Below, in pieces: positions 55,855 to 64,000 of a DNA stretch of 64,000 nt (the first letter of the stretch is position 1; every line of letters begins with the position of its first letter). The translations under genes and the position numbers were made by a program. Location of the stretch: assembly GCF_030811685.1 (NCBI RefSeq), contig NZ_JAUSRF010000001.1:186001-250000 (forward strand), written 5' to 3'. Source of the stretch: Neorhizobium huautlense (GTDB taxonomy: Bacteria; Pseudomonadota; Alphaproteobacteria; Rhizobiales; Rhizobiaceae). A model generated the notes under the pieces. It saw only the letters and a program-made list of their open reading frames with translations. It was not told the origin of the DNA and searched no databases.

Positions 55855-56964
55855 TCACAATTCCAGCACCCGCTCCGCCGTCCAGAACAGGCCAATTGCC
55901 GCGATGATCACGGAAGCGGGGATGACCATATAGGGTCGGTACAGGTTGCGGCGCTGAAACCAGACGGCAAAGCCGAAATAGGCAATTGCGATAATGGCGA
56001 GTTGCGCCAGTTCGATGCCGATGTTGAAGCTGATCAGCGCCGGAATGATATCGGCGCGGGGAAGCTGCAGCTCCTGCAGCGCACCGGCGAACCTCAGACC
56101 GTGCAGCAGCCCGAAACAGAACACGACGACCGGCCGCCACGGCGACAGGTTTCGTGTGGCGATATTTTCGATTGCCACATAGGCAACGGAAAGCGCGATC
56201 AGCGGTTCGACGATGTGGGAGGGCAGGCTGACGATGCCATACATGCTCAAACCCAAAGTCACCGAATGTGCCAGCGTGAATGCCGTGACCTGAACGAGAA
56301 TCGGACGCCAATGCGGCGACAGAAGAAAGATGCCGAGCACGAAGAGGATGTGATCCAGCCCTTCCGGCAGGATATGCAGGAAACCAAGCTCTAGATATTG
56401 CAACATCAGGCCGGAAAGCGGCTGTTTTTCAACATTGCCGGTCATGGCGAAAGGCTTGCTCTCCTGATTGCCCTCCAGCCATTGCGTCTCGGATATGCCG
56501 CGCAGTTCGTCCACCACCACAAACCCATAGGTGCTGAAAACCAGCTCATAACGCCAGGATAACGTCTCGGCCTGAGCAGGAACGGGGCCGTTCGCGCGCA
56601 AAGTCACAAAGGCCGGAAGGGTGATGTCATCGGGGATGACCATCTCTGCGATGGCGGGTTCGACCTCGACCGCCTGCGGGCCGAAACGCAATTGCATATG
56701 CGGCGCCAGAACGGGCAGCAGCATTTGCAGCCGTGCGCGCGCCTGTGCCTCGGTCAGGTCGCGACTGAGCGGCAGGTTCCGTTCCCCCTCCAGCCGGTTG
56801 ATCAGAATTGTCGGCGCCGTGGTAACCTCCACGGACCAGCGTTTATCGACGCCGAGCGTCAGGCGAACGCTGGTCGTACCGATCTCGTGCGCCAAGGCAG
56901 GAAGAGACGGCAACAGCCCCAACAACGCGATAAAAAAACAGATACACCAGTTACGTTTCGCCAT
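55855..56964 (-). CDS. HupE/UreJ_2-family membrane protein
   Basis: 369 residues from the ATG ending at 56964. A signal peptide (about 1-25, ending LPALAHEIG) leads to an exported domain of about 150 residues, then a C-terminal membrane half with about seven segments. The family signature HILPEGLDHILFVLGIFLLSPHWRP and TLAHSVTLGLSMYG with conserved His and Asp is clear; relatives are metal (nickel/cobalt) permeases, and the HupE/UreJ_2 group has an unknown substrate. It is last of three minus-strand genes with DUF4331 and DUF4198 proteins, separated by 5 bases. Confidence 0.8.
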   Translation of the reverse strand: MAKRNWCICFFIALLGLLPSLPALAHEIGTTSVRLTLGVDKRWSVEVTTAPTILINRLEGERNLPLSRDLTEAQARARLQMLLPVLAPHMQLRFGPQAVEVEPAIAEMVIPDDITLPAFVTLRANGPVPAQAETLSWRYELVFSTYGFVVVDELRGISETQWLEGNQESKPFAMTGNVEKQPLSGLMLQYLELGFLHILPEGLDHILFVLGIFLLSPHWRPILVQVTAFTLAHSVTLGLSMYGIVSLPSHIVEPLIALSVAYVAIENIATRNLSPWRPVVVFCFGLLHGLRFAGALQELQLPRADIIPALISFNIGIELAQLAIIAIAYFGFAVWFQRRNLYRPYMVIPASVIIAAIGLFWTAERVLEL

Positions 56965-56969
56965 TGCCT

Positions 56970-57797
56970 TCAATCCCCCAATCTCTCGAATGTCAGTGAA
57001 GCCCAGTCGCTTTCCCAATCCACATCTGAGAACCATCCGGCACGCCGCATATGCACGGAGCGGATCATCCAGACGCCCGCCTGCGGCAGGTGCATGCGCA
57101 CCTTGCCTTCGGCATCCGATTGCATGACGATTCCGGCCTTCGGCCAGTCCCTGGAGATTGCCTCTACCTGCGCCCCGGAAAGCGGTTCGCCGTTAAACAG
57201 CAACTGCATGTCGAGTGTCGCCGTTTCGCCGGTCGGGTCCTCCAGCGGAACGATTTCGTACCGCAGCCCGATCGGTATTGTGACACGGTCATTTCGATAT
57301 CTGCCGGCAAGGACAGCCTTGGCATTGCGATAAAACCGCTCGCGACCGGCGCGGTCCTGTTCGCCGCGTCTGGCACGCTCGGCGACAATCTCGCTCAATC
57401 CGTTCTGGATCAGATAGTCATCGAAGCGTTTTGCCGGGAGATCGACCTGCGAACCACCGCCTTCATAAACGATCAGTGCGGTCTCTTGCCCCTCAGCCTC
57501 GAACAGGCCGGCCGGATCGATATTGTCGGAGCCGGAGATGGGCTGCTCTTCTTCGCCCTGGAGAACCGTAAAACGCTTGATGAGGCTGGAGTGTCGCCGT
57601 ACCGGGTCGCCGATAAAATTCTCGCCGACCCGCAGCCCCACGGAAACGACAGATCCGGGCTTCGGTCGAAACGAGGACGGCTCGATCCAGAAGTCATGAG
57701 CATCGGCCCGCCCGGCGACCAGCAACAGAAAAGCGCAGACCGGATACACTCGCGTCCATTGCCCTGACGCGCCGGTTCGGCAATGACCTGTCGCCAT
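56970..57797 (-). CDS. DUF4198-family exported protein
   Basis: 275 residues from ATG ending at 57797. The signal peptide ends near AGRADAHDFWIEPSSFRPKPGS, where the HDFWIEP motif just after cleavage is characteristic of DUF4198, a periplasmic family linked to metal uptake (its mature N-terminus begins with a His). The C-terminal portion (LDMQLLFNGEPLSGAQVEAISRDW...GKVRMHLPQAGVWMIRSVHM) is an Ig-like carboxypeptidase-regulatory-type fold. A frame extension to 57989 overlaps the previous gene and is rejected. It probably hands a metal or ligand to the HupE-like permease encoded next. Confidence 0.78.
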   Translation of the reverse strand: MATGHCRTGASGQWTRVYPVCAFLLLVAGRADAHDFWIEPSSFRPKPGSVVSVGLRVGENFIGDPVRRHSSLIKRFTVLQGEEEQPISGSDNIDPAGLFEAEGQETALIVYEGGGSQVDLPAKRFDDYLIQNGLSEIVAERARRGEQDRAGRERFYRNAKAVLAGRYRNDRVTIPIGLRYEIVPLEDPTGETATLDMQLLFNGEPLSGAQVEAISRDWPKAGIVMQSDAEGKVRMHLPQAGVWMIRSVHMRRAGWFSDVDWESDWASLTFERLGD

Positions 57798-57802
57798 CTG
57801 CC

Positions 57803-58999
57803 TTACCGGACCGGAGAGGCAATGGTTTTGGACGCGAACCGCTCGCGCAACCAGCGCCAAAGCCAGATCGCCAGCCTGCGGATGAGCTCGACCAAAGCCC
57901 AGAAGACGACGGCAAGGACAACGACAAGCAGGATGACATAGGGCCAAATGCTGGCCGTCGGTGCCGGTGGTTCGGCCTGATCGGGCCATTGTTCGGCGAG
58001 ATAAGGAAAGGTTTTCAGGAATGGCTTGTCGTTAACGTCAGCCCGTGGCCAATCCCCCTCGATGAACGAGATTTCCTGCAACAGGCAATCACCGGTCGCG
58101 CAGGCTTGCGCGACGACATCATCCTCCAGCTTGCGCCCGTTCGGAAAACCCGGCGGGAATTGCGTGCTGTAGATCATCACATCGGGCTGCGCGTCGTATT
58201 TTCGAAGCTGGAAAGTGAACTGCAGCAGATCGGCGATCCCCTTGGACCAGCTTTCACGTTTCTGGCGAAAGAACGTGTAGGTATCATCCAGAAACGCCTT
58301 GCGCTTGAGCAGCGCCGCCACCTGATCCTTGGGATCCAGATCGTTGAGGAAGCCGAAACGCGGCAACTGGCTGCGAAGCGAGCGCCCGACATGATCAATC
58401 CGCTTGCCGTTCTTGGATGTGGTGGCCCAGAGGATGAAATCGCGCTGGCCCGGCGGAAACGCGGTTTTCGGCACGCGAATGACCATGGCAATCGCGTTCT
58501 GCTTGAAGAAGCGCGGAAACACGAAGGGATCGTCACGAACGCCGGTATAACGAACGAACTTGCTCGTATCGATTTCCTTCGAGCTGAGTTCTTTCACGCT
58601 GGTGTCGTCATTCAGCCGGATCGAAATCGTCACATCGGGATGGATGAGGCGCGGTGTCTCGATCGTGCCGCCGTACCGCGCCAGATCATCCGGCTTTCCA
58701 AAGGTGACCGGCGTCGTGAAATCCATGTGTATCTGATAGAGATATTCGCTGAGATTGTAGGGTTTTGGTTTGCGCAGCGACCGACGGACATCGAAGGTCA
58801 GGATCATGTCCTCGCCATCCGGGTAAAAGAACAGATCGGTGATGTTCGCTTCGGGATCGGTCAGGTTGAGCGGATCGGCATGGTCGGACGCCGCCACAAG
58901 GGACGGCGCCAGAACAGTGGACACAACCATGAGCGGCATCAGCAGCCAACGACGCCAGACACACCAATAGCGGCAAAAAGACACGAATGCTGCGGACAT
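57803..58999 (-). CDS. DUF4331-family exported protein with C-terminal membrane anchor
   Basis: 398 residues. A signal sequence covers about 1-37 (LLMPLMVVSTVLAPSLVAAS) and is followed by DHADPLNLTDPEANITDLFFYPDGEDMILTFDV, the DUF4331 start with its conserved SDHxD/DITDxF pattern. Near the C-terminus one membrane segment (about 345-372, IWPYVILLVVVLAVVFWALVELI) is followed by a basic cytoplasmic tail, so the domain is tethered facing the periplasm. The family function is unknown. First gene of the three-gene minus-strand set, with 5-base spacing to the next. Confidence 0.78.
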   Translation of the reverse strand: MSAAFVSFCRYWCVWRRWLLMPLMVVSTVLAPSLVAASDHADPLNLTDPEANITDLFFYPDGEDMILTFDVRRSLRKPKPYNLSEYLYQIHMDFTTPVTFGKPDDLARYGGTIETPRLIHPDVTISIRLNDDTSVKELSSKEIDTSKFVRYTGVRDDPFVFPRFFKQNAIAMVIRVPKTAFPPGQRDFILWATTSKNGKRIDHVGRSLRSQLPRFGFLNDLDPKDQVAALLKRKAFLDDTYTFFRQKRESWSKGIADLLQFTFQLRKYDAQPDVMIYSTQFPPGFPNGRKLEDDVVAQACATGDCLLQEISFIEGDWPRADVNDKPFLKTFPYLAEQWPDQAEPPAPTASIWPYVILLVVVLAVVFWALVELIRRLAIWLWRWLRERFASKTIASPVR

Positions 59000-59254
59000 A
59001 AGACCATCCCCCGAAAGCCCTTACCCATCTATTCCCATATATGCCAGATGTCTGCACTCGCCGTTTTCGCCTGCGCGCAACGGTACCGTGGTGGCTATAA
59101 GCACCAACGGCATTCGCAATCTATGATTGAATTTCACCTTATCATGACATTTGCCGAAGGCAACAAAAATCAATTGTTCCGCATTGGTTGGTTTCAATGG
59201 TACTGCCGATGCGCAATGCCATGGCCGAGATGGGTTGTCGGCTGACGGCAATGA
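59000..59254. other. gap upstream of DUF4331 gene
   Basis: It should contain the promoter of the minus-strand DUF4331 set. A 40-codon plus-strand frame starting near 59123 has no ribosome site. No other feature was seen. Confidence 0.4.
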
Positions 59255-59304
59255 CAAAAAAAGCCGGCCCTGCCACCTGGATAAAACAGGTGGCAGGGCC
59301 GGCT
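59255..59304 (-). terminator. strong terminator of the sugar ABC operon
   Basis: An 18-bp perfect stem, AGCCGGCCCTGCCACCTG (59262-59279) with its inverse copy at 59287-59304, encloses a 7-base loop; on the minus strand it is followed by a run of seven T (59256-59262). It begins 39 bases after the last gene's stop. Confidence 0.95.
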
Positions 59305-59342
59305 CCAAAATCACGGCAAGGGAAGCCCCTTGCCGGAAAAGA

Positions 59343-60533
59343 TCAACGGCGCTGGTTATAAACGTCCACGCAAACGGCGCCGAGAAGCACCAGCCCCTTG
59401 ATGACTTGCTGGTAATCGATACCGATACCGAGGATGGACATGCCGTTGTTCATCACACCCATCAGGAACGCGCCGATGACCGCGCCCGTGACCTTGCCGA
59501 CACCGCCATAAGCCGAGGCACCGCCGATGAAGCAGGCCGCGATGACGTCAAGCTCGAAGCCGGTACCGGCTTTCGGCGTGGCGCTGTTGAGGCGGGCTGC
59601 AACGACGAGGCCGGCAAGGGCTGCCAGAACGCCCATATTGACGAAGGTCCAGAACACCAGACGCGTGGTCTTGATGCCCGACAGTTCCGCTGCACGCGCA
59701 TTGCCGCCGACGGCATAGATCTGCCGGCCGAGGATGGTGCGGTTGGTGAAGAAACCATAGGCGACGATCAGCACCGCCATGATGATCAGCACGTTGGGCA
59801 GGCCGCGATGCGAAGAGATCAGGTAGGCGACATAACCGACGGCTGCGAAGACCAGAATGTTCTTGGCCACGAAGAAACCGAAGGGTTCGCTTTCCACCTG
59901 GTGCATGAGACGACGCGAACGGCTGCGGAAATTCTGCCAGACGAGCAGGCAGGCCAGCACGATGCCGATCAGGAAGGAGGTGATGTAGATGCCGCCATCC
60001 GAGGAGATCAGTTCAGCGACGTAACCCGAGGACAGTTTCTGGAAGATCGGCGGAAACGGGCCGATGGCCTGGCTGCCGAGAATGGCGATCATGAAGCCAC
60101 GGAAGACCAGCATGCCGGCCAGCGTGACGATGAAGGACGGTATCTTGAAATAGGCGACGAAATAGCCCTGGACACCACCGATCATGCCGCCGACCACAAG
60201 GCAGGCGATGATGGCAAGCCAGATATCAACACCCCAGCGCACCATCAACAGGCCAGCGAGACCGCCGATAAAGCCCGCCACCGAACCGACCGACAGGTCG
60301 ATATGGCCGGTGACGATGACCATCAGCATGCCGAGCGCCATGATGACGATATACGAGTTCTGCAGGACGATATTGGTGACGTTGAGCGGCCTCAAGAGAA
60401 TGCCGTCGGTGGCGATCTGGAAGAAGATGACGATGACGACAAGCGAAATCAGCATGCCGTAATCGCGAAGGTTTTCCTTCCAGAACCCGGTGCCCGCCTT
60501 CGGGGCGACCGCTGCTTCCTGTGGAGTGCTCAT
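59343..60533 (-). CDS. sugar ABC transporter permease (GguB/XylH-like)
   Basis: 396 residues, about ten to eleven hydrophobic segments. The family motifs of ribose/xylose-type permeases are present: GMLMVIVTGHIDLSVGSVAGFIGGLAGLLMV and GRQIYAVGGNARAAELSGIKTTRLVFWTFVNMG and GFELDVIAACFIGGASAYGGVGKV. It closely resembles GguB of the Agrobacterium chvE-gguAB multiple-sugar system and XylH. Third gene of the operon after the binding protein and ATPase, with 3 bases between stop and start. Confidence 0.9.
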   Translation of the reverse strand: MSTPQEAAVAPKAGTGFWKENLRDYGMLISLVVIVIFFQIATDGILLRPLNVTNIVLQNSYIVIMALGMLMVIVTGHIDLSVGSVAGFIGGLAGLLMVRWGVDIWLAIIACLVVGGMIGGVQGYFVAYFKIPSFIVTLAGMLVFRGFMIAILGSQAIGPFPPIFQKLSSGYVAELISSDGGIYITSFLIGIVLACLLVWQNFRSRSRRLMHQVESEPFGFFVAKNILVFAAVGYVAYLISSHRGLPNVLIIMAVLIVAYGFFTNRTILGRQIYAVGGNARAAELSGIKTTRLVFWTFVNMGVLAALAGLVVAARLNSATPKAGTGFELDVIAACFIGGASAYGGVGKVTGAVIGAFLMGVMNNGMSILGIGIDYQQVIKGLVLLGAVCVDVYNQRR

Positions 60534-60536
60534 GGT

Positions 60537-62099
60537 TTACTTCTCCCTGCGGCGCATGATGGCGCGCATGATATTTTCCTGCGTTGCCTCTTCGCCGGCC
60601 ACTTCGCCGACGAATTCGCCCTCGTGCATCACCATGATCCGGTCGCATGTGCCGATAAGCTCGGGCATTTCCGACGAGATCACGATGACGGCCTTCCCGG
60701 CATCCGCAAGTTCGTTGATGATGGAATAGATTTCGTATTTCGCGCCGACATCAATGCCGCGCGTCGGCTCATCCAGGATCAGGATATCCGGGCCGGTGAA
60801 CAGCCATTTCGACAGCACCACCTTCTGCTGGTTGCCGCCGGAAAGCTTTCCGGTTTCCTGATAGACATTGTGGCTGCGGATGCGCATGCGCGCACGGAAC
60901 TCCTGCGCCACCTTCATTTCCGAAATATCATCGATGACGCCGCGTGTGGAAACGCCGCCCAGATGCGCGAGCGAGACATTCTTGCGGATGTCTTCCGCCA
61001 GGATGAGGCCGAGCTGCTTGCGGTCTTCGGTGACGTAGGCAAGCCCCGCCTTGATGGCCTTGTGCACGTCGGATGTATCGACCGCCTTGCCATGCACCTT
61101 CACCGTGCCGGTGATATCGCGGCCATAGGCACGGCCGAACACGCTCATGGCGAATTCGGTGCGGCCTGCGCCCATGAGGCCGGAAATGCCGACCACTTCG
61201 CCGGCGCGCGCCTTCATGGACACGTTCTTGACCATCTGCCGGCTGGAATGCTGCGGATGATAGACGGACCAGTTTTCAACTTCGAAAATGACGTCGCCGA
61301 TTTTTGGCGTGCGCGATGGATAACGGCTTTCGAGATCGCGGTCGACCATGCGCCGCACGATCTCGTCCTCATCGACGGCACCTTCATGACAATCGAGCGT
61401 GCCGACAGTACGGCCATCGCGCAGAACCGTGATGCGGTCTGCCACTTCGGTGATCTCGTTCAGCTTGTGGCTGATCATGATCGAGGTAATGCCGTTGCGA
61501 CGGAACTCCTTGAGCAGTTCCAGAAGTGCGGCGCTGTCCGTCTCGTTGAGCGACGCGGTCGGTTCGTCGAGGATCAGCAGGCGCACGTCTTTCGACAGCG
61601 CCTTGGCGATTTCCACAAGCTGCTGCTTGCCGACGCCGAGATTGGTGATCAGCGTTTCCGGCACTTCACTGTGGAGACCCACCTTGGCGAGCAGCGCTTT
61701 CGTGCGGCGATAACGCTCGTCCTGATCGATGACGCCGAATTTCGATGGTGCACTGGCCAGAAAGATGTTTTCCGCGATCGACATCAGCGGAATGAGCGCA
61801 AGCTCCTGATGGATGATGATGATGCCGAGCTTTTCAGAATCGTTGATATCGCGAAAATGGCGTTCCTCGCCGCCGAAGAGGATCGACCCTTCATAGGAAC
61901 CGGCCGGATAAACACCCGACAGAACCTTCATCAGAGTGGATTTACCGGCGCCGTTTTCGCCGACCAGCGCGTGAATTTCGCCTTCGTTGACGGTAAAGCT
62001 GACGTCCGAAAGCGCCTTGACGGCGCCGAAGCTTTTTGAAATTCCCCGCATTTCGAGGATAGGCGATTTTTCCGCCACGGACTGAACGGGATCAAGCAT
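60537..62099 (-). CDS. sugar ABC transporter ATP-binding protein (GguA/XylG-like)
   Basis: 520 residues from ATG ending at 62099 (GGGAG about 7 bases upstream; an in-frame start four codons earlier is less well placed). It has two fused ATPase domains, the usual arrangement for monosaccharide importers. The first holds Walker [10 protein letters not shown] and Walker [12 protein letters not shown]; the second has a degenerate P-loop [11 protein letters not shown], signature [15 protein letters not shown] and Walker [13 protein letters not shown]. It closely resembles GguA/MmsA. Confidence 0.92.
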   Translation of the reverse strand: MLDPVQSVAEKSPILEMRGISKSFGAVKALSDVSFTVNEGEIHALVGENGAGKSTLMKVLSGVYPAGSYEGSILFGGEERHFRDINDSEKLGIIIIHQELALIPLMSIAENIFLASAPSKFGVIDQDERYRRTKALLAKVGLHSEVPETLITNLGVGKQQLVEIAKALSKDVRLLILDEPTASLNETDSAALLELLKEFRRNGITSIMISHKLNEITEVADRITVLRDGRTVGTLDCHEGAVDEDEIVRRMVDRDLESRYPSRTPKIGDVIFEVENWSVYHPQHSSRQMVKNVSMKARAGEVVGISGLMGAGRTEFAMSVFGRAYGRDITGTVKVHGKAVDTSDVHKAIKAGLAYVTEDRKQLGLILAEDIRKNVSLAHLGGVSTRGVIDDISEMKVAQEFRARMRIRSHNVYQETGKLSGGNQQKVVLSKWLFTGPDILILDEPTRGIDVGAKYEIYSIINELADAGKAVIVISSEMPELIGTCDRIMVMHEGEFVGEVAGEEATQENIMRAIMRRREK

Positions 62100-62121
62100 G
62101 AGAACTCCCAATATAAAGGAA

Positions 62122-62146
62122 CCGCGCGGCGAATAACGCCGCGCGG
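62122..62146 (-). promoter_or_regulatory. hairpin between binding-protein and ATPase genes
   Basis: CCGCGCGGCG (62122-62131) and CGCCGCGCGG (62137-62146) form a perfect 10-bp GC stem with an AATAA loop, 11 bases after the binding-protein stop. No T-run follows. Such a hairpin usually stabilises the binding-protein mRNA and lets it be made in excess. Confidence 0.7.
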
Positions 62147-62156
62147 CATTCGCGAA

Positions 62157-63218
62157 TTACTTGATCTGTGCTTCGGTGTAATAACCGCTCTTGACCAGGA
62201 CATCGACATTGGTCTTGTCGATGGCGACAGGCTTCAGGAGGTAGGACGGAACAACCTTGTTGCCGTTGTTGTAGGTCTTGGTGTCGTTGACCTCGGGCTC
62301 CTTGCCGCTCATGACGGCATCGACCATGTCGACGGTGACCTTTGCGAGGTCACGGGTGTCCTTGAAGATGGTCGAGTACTGTTCGCCGGCGATGATCGAC
62401 TTGACCGAAGGAACTTCGGCGTCCTGGCCGGAAACGAACGGCATCGGCATGTCACCCGAACCGTAGCCGACGCCCTTCAGCGACGACAGGATGCCGATCG
62501 AGATGCCGTCATAGGGCGACAGAACAGCGTTCAGCTTCTTGTCGGAATAGGTCGAGGACAGGATGGCGTCCATGCGGGCCTGGGCGGTTGCAGGATCCCA
62601 GCGCAGGGTGGCGACCTTGTCCATGCCGGTCTGGCCGGAACCGACAACGAGCGTGCCCTTGTCGATCAGCGGCTGCAGAACGCTCATGGCGCCGTCATAG
62701 AAGAAGTAGGCGTTGTTATCGTCCGGCGAACCGCCAAACAGTTCGATGTTGAACGGACCGGCTTCGGTATCGGCCTTCAGTGCCTTTACCAGCGTGGTCG
62801 CCTGCAGAACGCCGACCTGGAAGTTGTCAAAGGTCGCGTAATAATCGACATTCGGCGTGTCGCGGATCAGGCGGTCATACGCGATGACCTTGATGCCGGC
62901 CGTGTGGGCCTGTGCCAGAACGTCCGAAAGCGTGGTGCCGTCGATCGAAGCGACGACCAGAACCTTGGCGCCCTTGGTGATCATGTTTTCGATCTGCGAC
63001 AGCTGGTTCGGAATATCGTCCTCGGCATACTGCAGGTCGGTCGTGTAGCCGCGTTCCTGCAGAACCTTGATCATGTTGTCGCCGTCGGCGATCCAGCGTG
63101 CGGACGACTTGGTCGGCATGGCGACGCCGACGAGGCCCTTGTCGGCGGCAAATGCCGGTGCCGCAAAGGCGACGGCAGCAGCGATAGCCACCGTCGACAG
63201 ATATTTGAATACGTTCAT
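62157..63218 (-). CDS. ChvE-like periplasmic sugar-binding protein
   Basis: 353 residues from ATG ending at 63218 (GGGAG upstream). A signal peptide ends at APAFAADKG. The mature protein matches ChvE/MmsE/XylF closely: [79 protein letters not shown] and [27 protein letters not shown], with the Arg, Asp and Asn residues that hold aldopyranoses. ChvE binds glucose, galactose, arabinose, xylose and uronates and also activates VirA in Agrobacterium. Lack of gguC and gbpR beside it suggests this is a paralogue rather than chvE itself. Confidence 0.88.
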   Translation of the reverse strand: MNVFKYLSTVAIAAAVAFAAPAFAADKGLVGVAMPTKSSARWIADGDNMIKVLQERGYTTDLQYAEDDIPNQLSQIENMITKGAKVLVVASIDGTTLSDVLAQAHTAGIKVIAYDRLIRDTPNVDYYATFDNFQVGVLQATTLVKALKADTEAGPFNIELFGGSPDDNNAYFFYDGAMSVLQPLIDKGTLVVGSGQTGMDKVATLRWDPATAQARMDAILSSTYSDKKLNAVLSPYDGISIGILSSLKGVGYGSGDMPMPFVSGQDAEVPSVKSIIAGEQYSTIFKDTRDLAKVTVDMVDAVMSGKEPEVNDTKTYNNGNKVVPSYLLKPVAIDKTNVDVLVKSGYYTEAQIK

Positions 63219-63350
63219 GACTACTCTCCCAAAAAAGCGTGCTCCCAACGAGCCGCTCAATCCTCTGGCTGGCAGTTTTATTCAACCGCCACCGATTGCA
63301 ACCCTGCGGCGTTATTGCACCGCAAGTCTTCTAAGCTTGCCCATTGAAAG

Positions 63351-63379
63351 CCCCCGAAACCATCCTTGAATTTCGGGGG
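63351..63379 (-). terminator. terminator-like hairpin after the dehydratase gene
   Basis: CCCCCGAAA (63351-63359) pairs with TTTCGGGGG (63371-63379) across an 11-base loop, 7 bases after the dehydratase stop on the minus strand. The following bases on that strand are CTTTCAATGG, so the T-tract is short. Confidence 0.6.
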
Positions 63380-63385
63380 GATTTA

Positions 63386-64000
63386 TCAATGGTTATCTCG
63401 CGGCAGACCGGCAGTCTGCGCGATACGCTGATATTTGACCGCCGGCTCGAGCACGGCGCCGGATTCCATCTGGCCGACAATGCCGCGCTGGATTTCCTGC
63501 CAGGGCGTCTGATGTTTCGGATACTGGTAACCGCCATCGGCCGCGAGCGCCTTGTGGCGGGCTTCCAGCTCTTCCGCCGAGATCAGGATATCGGCGGTGC
63601 CGCGACCGACATCGATGCGAACCCTGTCACCGGTACGCAGGATCGCGAGACCACCACCTGCCGCCGCTTCCGGCGAGGCGTTGAGAATGGACGGGCTGCC
63701 CGACGTGCCGGACTGGCGTCCGTCACCGATGCAGGGGAGCGATGAAACGCCCTGCTTCAGAAGGTAATCCGGGGCGCGCATGTTGACGACTTCGGCAGCG
63801 CCCGGATAACCGATCGGACCGGCGCCGCGCATGAACAGCACGGTATGCGCATCGATTTCGAGCGACGGATCGTCGATTCGGTGGTGGTAATCTTCCGGCC
63901 CATCGAACACGACCGCACGGCCTTCGAAAGCTTCCGGGTCCTGCGGATTGGAGAGGTAGCGATTGCGGAACTCTTCCGAAATCACGCTCTTCTTCATGAT
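63386..64000 (-). CDS. IlvD/Edd-family sugar-acid dehydratase, C-terminal part (truncated by window end)
   Basis: About 205 residues remain; the frame is open through base 64000, so the N-terminal part with the Fe-S ligands lies outside. Visible are [44 protein letters not shown] and [33 protein letters not shown], followed by the C-terminal [12 protein letters not shown]. This C-terminus is typical of the L-arabinonate/D-xylonate/D-fuconate dehydratase branch rather than IlvD itself. It is transcribed toward, and in the same direction as, the sugar transporter operon, which fits uptake and oxidative catabolism of pentoses or related sugars. Confidence 0.85.
   Translation of the reverse strand: MMKKSVISEEFRNRYLSNPQDPEAFEGRAVVFDGPEDYHHRIDDPSLEIDAHTVLFMRGAGPIGYPGAAEVVNMRAPDYLLKQGVSSLPCIGDGRQSGTSGSPSILNASPEAAAGGGLAILRTGDRVRIDVGRGTADILISAEELEARHKALAADGGYQYPKHQTPWQEIQRGIVGQMESGAVLEPAVKYQRIAQTAGLPRDNH

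Noticed and set aside
55233..55895. A 220-codon minus-strand frame spanning the heptamer repeat
   Set aside because: The frame crosses the tandem repeat and the end of the HupE-like gene, lacks a ribosome site and has no recognisable domain.
59151..62039. A 962-codon plus-strand open frame opposite the sugar ABC genes
   Set aside because: It is antisense to two clear transporter genes; its translation is His/Asp/Arg/Gln-rich without domains, the usual shadow of GC-rich membrane-protein genes.

Overview
The window reads as chromosomal or chromid DNA of an alphaproteobacterium of the family Rhizobiaceae, probably the Agrobacterium/Allorhizobium/Rhizobium group. The evidence is GC-rich coding DNA with strong third-position bias, a ChvE-like sugar-binding protein with its GguA/GguB-type transporter, and the high density of ABC uptake systems and catabolic operons. 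No rRNA, tRNA, CRISPR array, insertion sequence or prophage was recognised. The species cannot be fixed from the sequence alone.

Layout. 1-591: end of a YhaN-like ATPase. 1059-5262: a betaine/choline-type ABC importer (proV, proW and two tandem binding-protein genes) behind a leader with a hairpin and a 16-codon upstream ORF. 5363-6657: a small HTH protein, a 500-base structured non-coding stretch and a chromosomal ccdAB toxin-antitoxin pair. 6766-11131 (minus): a kduD-kduI-yhcH-kdgT-kdgK operon for unsaturated uronates from pectin, with strong hairpins between genes. 11236-14516: an FNR/FixK box followed by pflB and pflA (pyruvate formate-lyase and its activase). 14553-22749: small proteins, a fatty-acid desaturase, a marR-emrB-emrA efflux operon, two tiny hydrophilic proteins (one of 59 codons) and a chemoreceptor. 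23023-29502: a PLP ammonia-lyase, a flavin reductase, an HpcH/HpaI aldolase, glutaminase, purU and a HisKA_2 histidine kinase.

29519-46884 is a large catabolic locus. It holds a divergent FAD dehydrogenase, a LeuC/LeuD-type hydro-lyase, a GntR/UTRA regulator, a complete branched-chain-amino-acid-type ABC transporter, an MmgE/PrpD protein, a PEP-mutase/isocitrate-lyase-type lyase, hydantoinase/oxoprolinase subunits B and A, an isochorismatase-fold protein lacking the usual catalytic Cys, and two Asp/Glu-racemase-fold paralogues lacking both usual catalytic Cys. Many genes overlap as ATGA. My inference is a pathway that imports a cyclic imide, lactam or substituted unsaturated dicarboxylate, opens it with ATP, hydrates it and cleaves it to central metabolites. 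The substrate is unknown.

47172-58999 is an unusual envelope redox/lipid locus. A frameshifted membrane-anchored di-haem cytochrome c gene lies next to a 1613-residue GMC-oxidoreductase/patatin fusion with a membrane block inserted in the lipase domain. These converge, across an eight-copy heptamer tandem repeat, on DUF4331, DUF4198 and HupE/UreJ-type genes. 59343-63218 (minus) is the ChvE/GguA/GguB-like sugar transporter, closed by a near-ideal terminator. The window ends inside an IlvD/Edd sugar-acid dehydratase gene, which suggests an aldose-oxidation locus.
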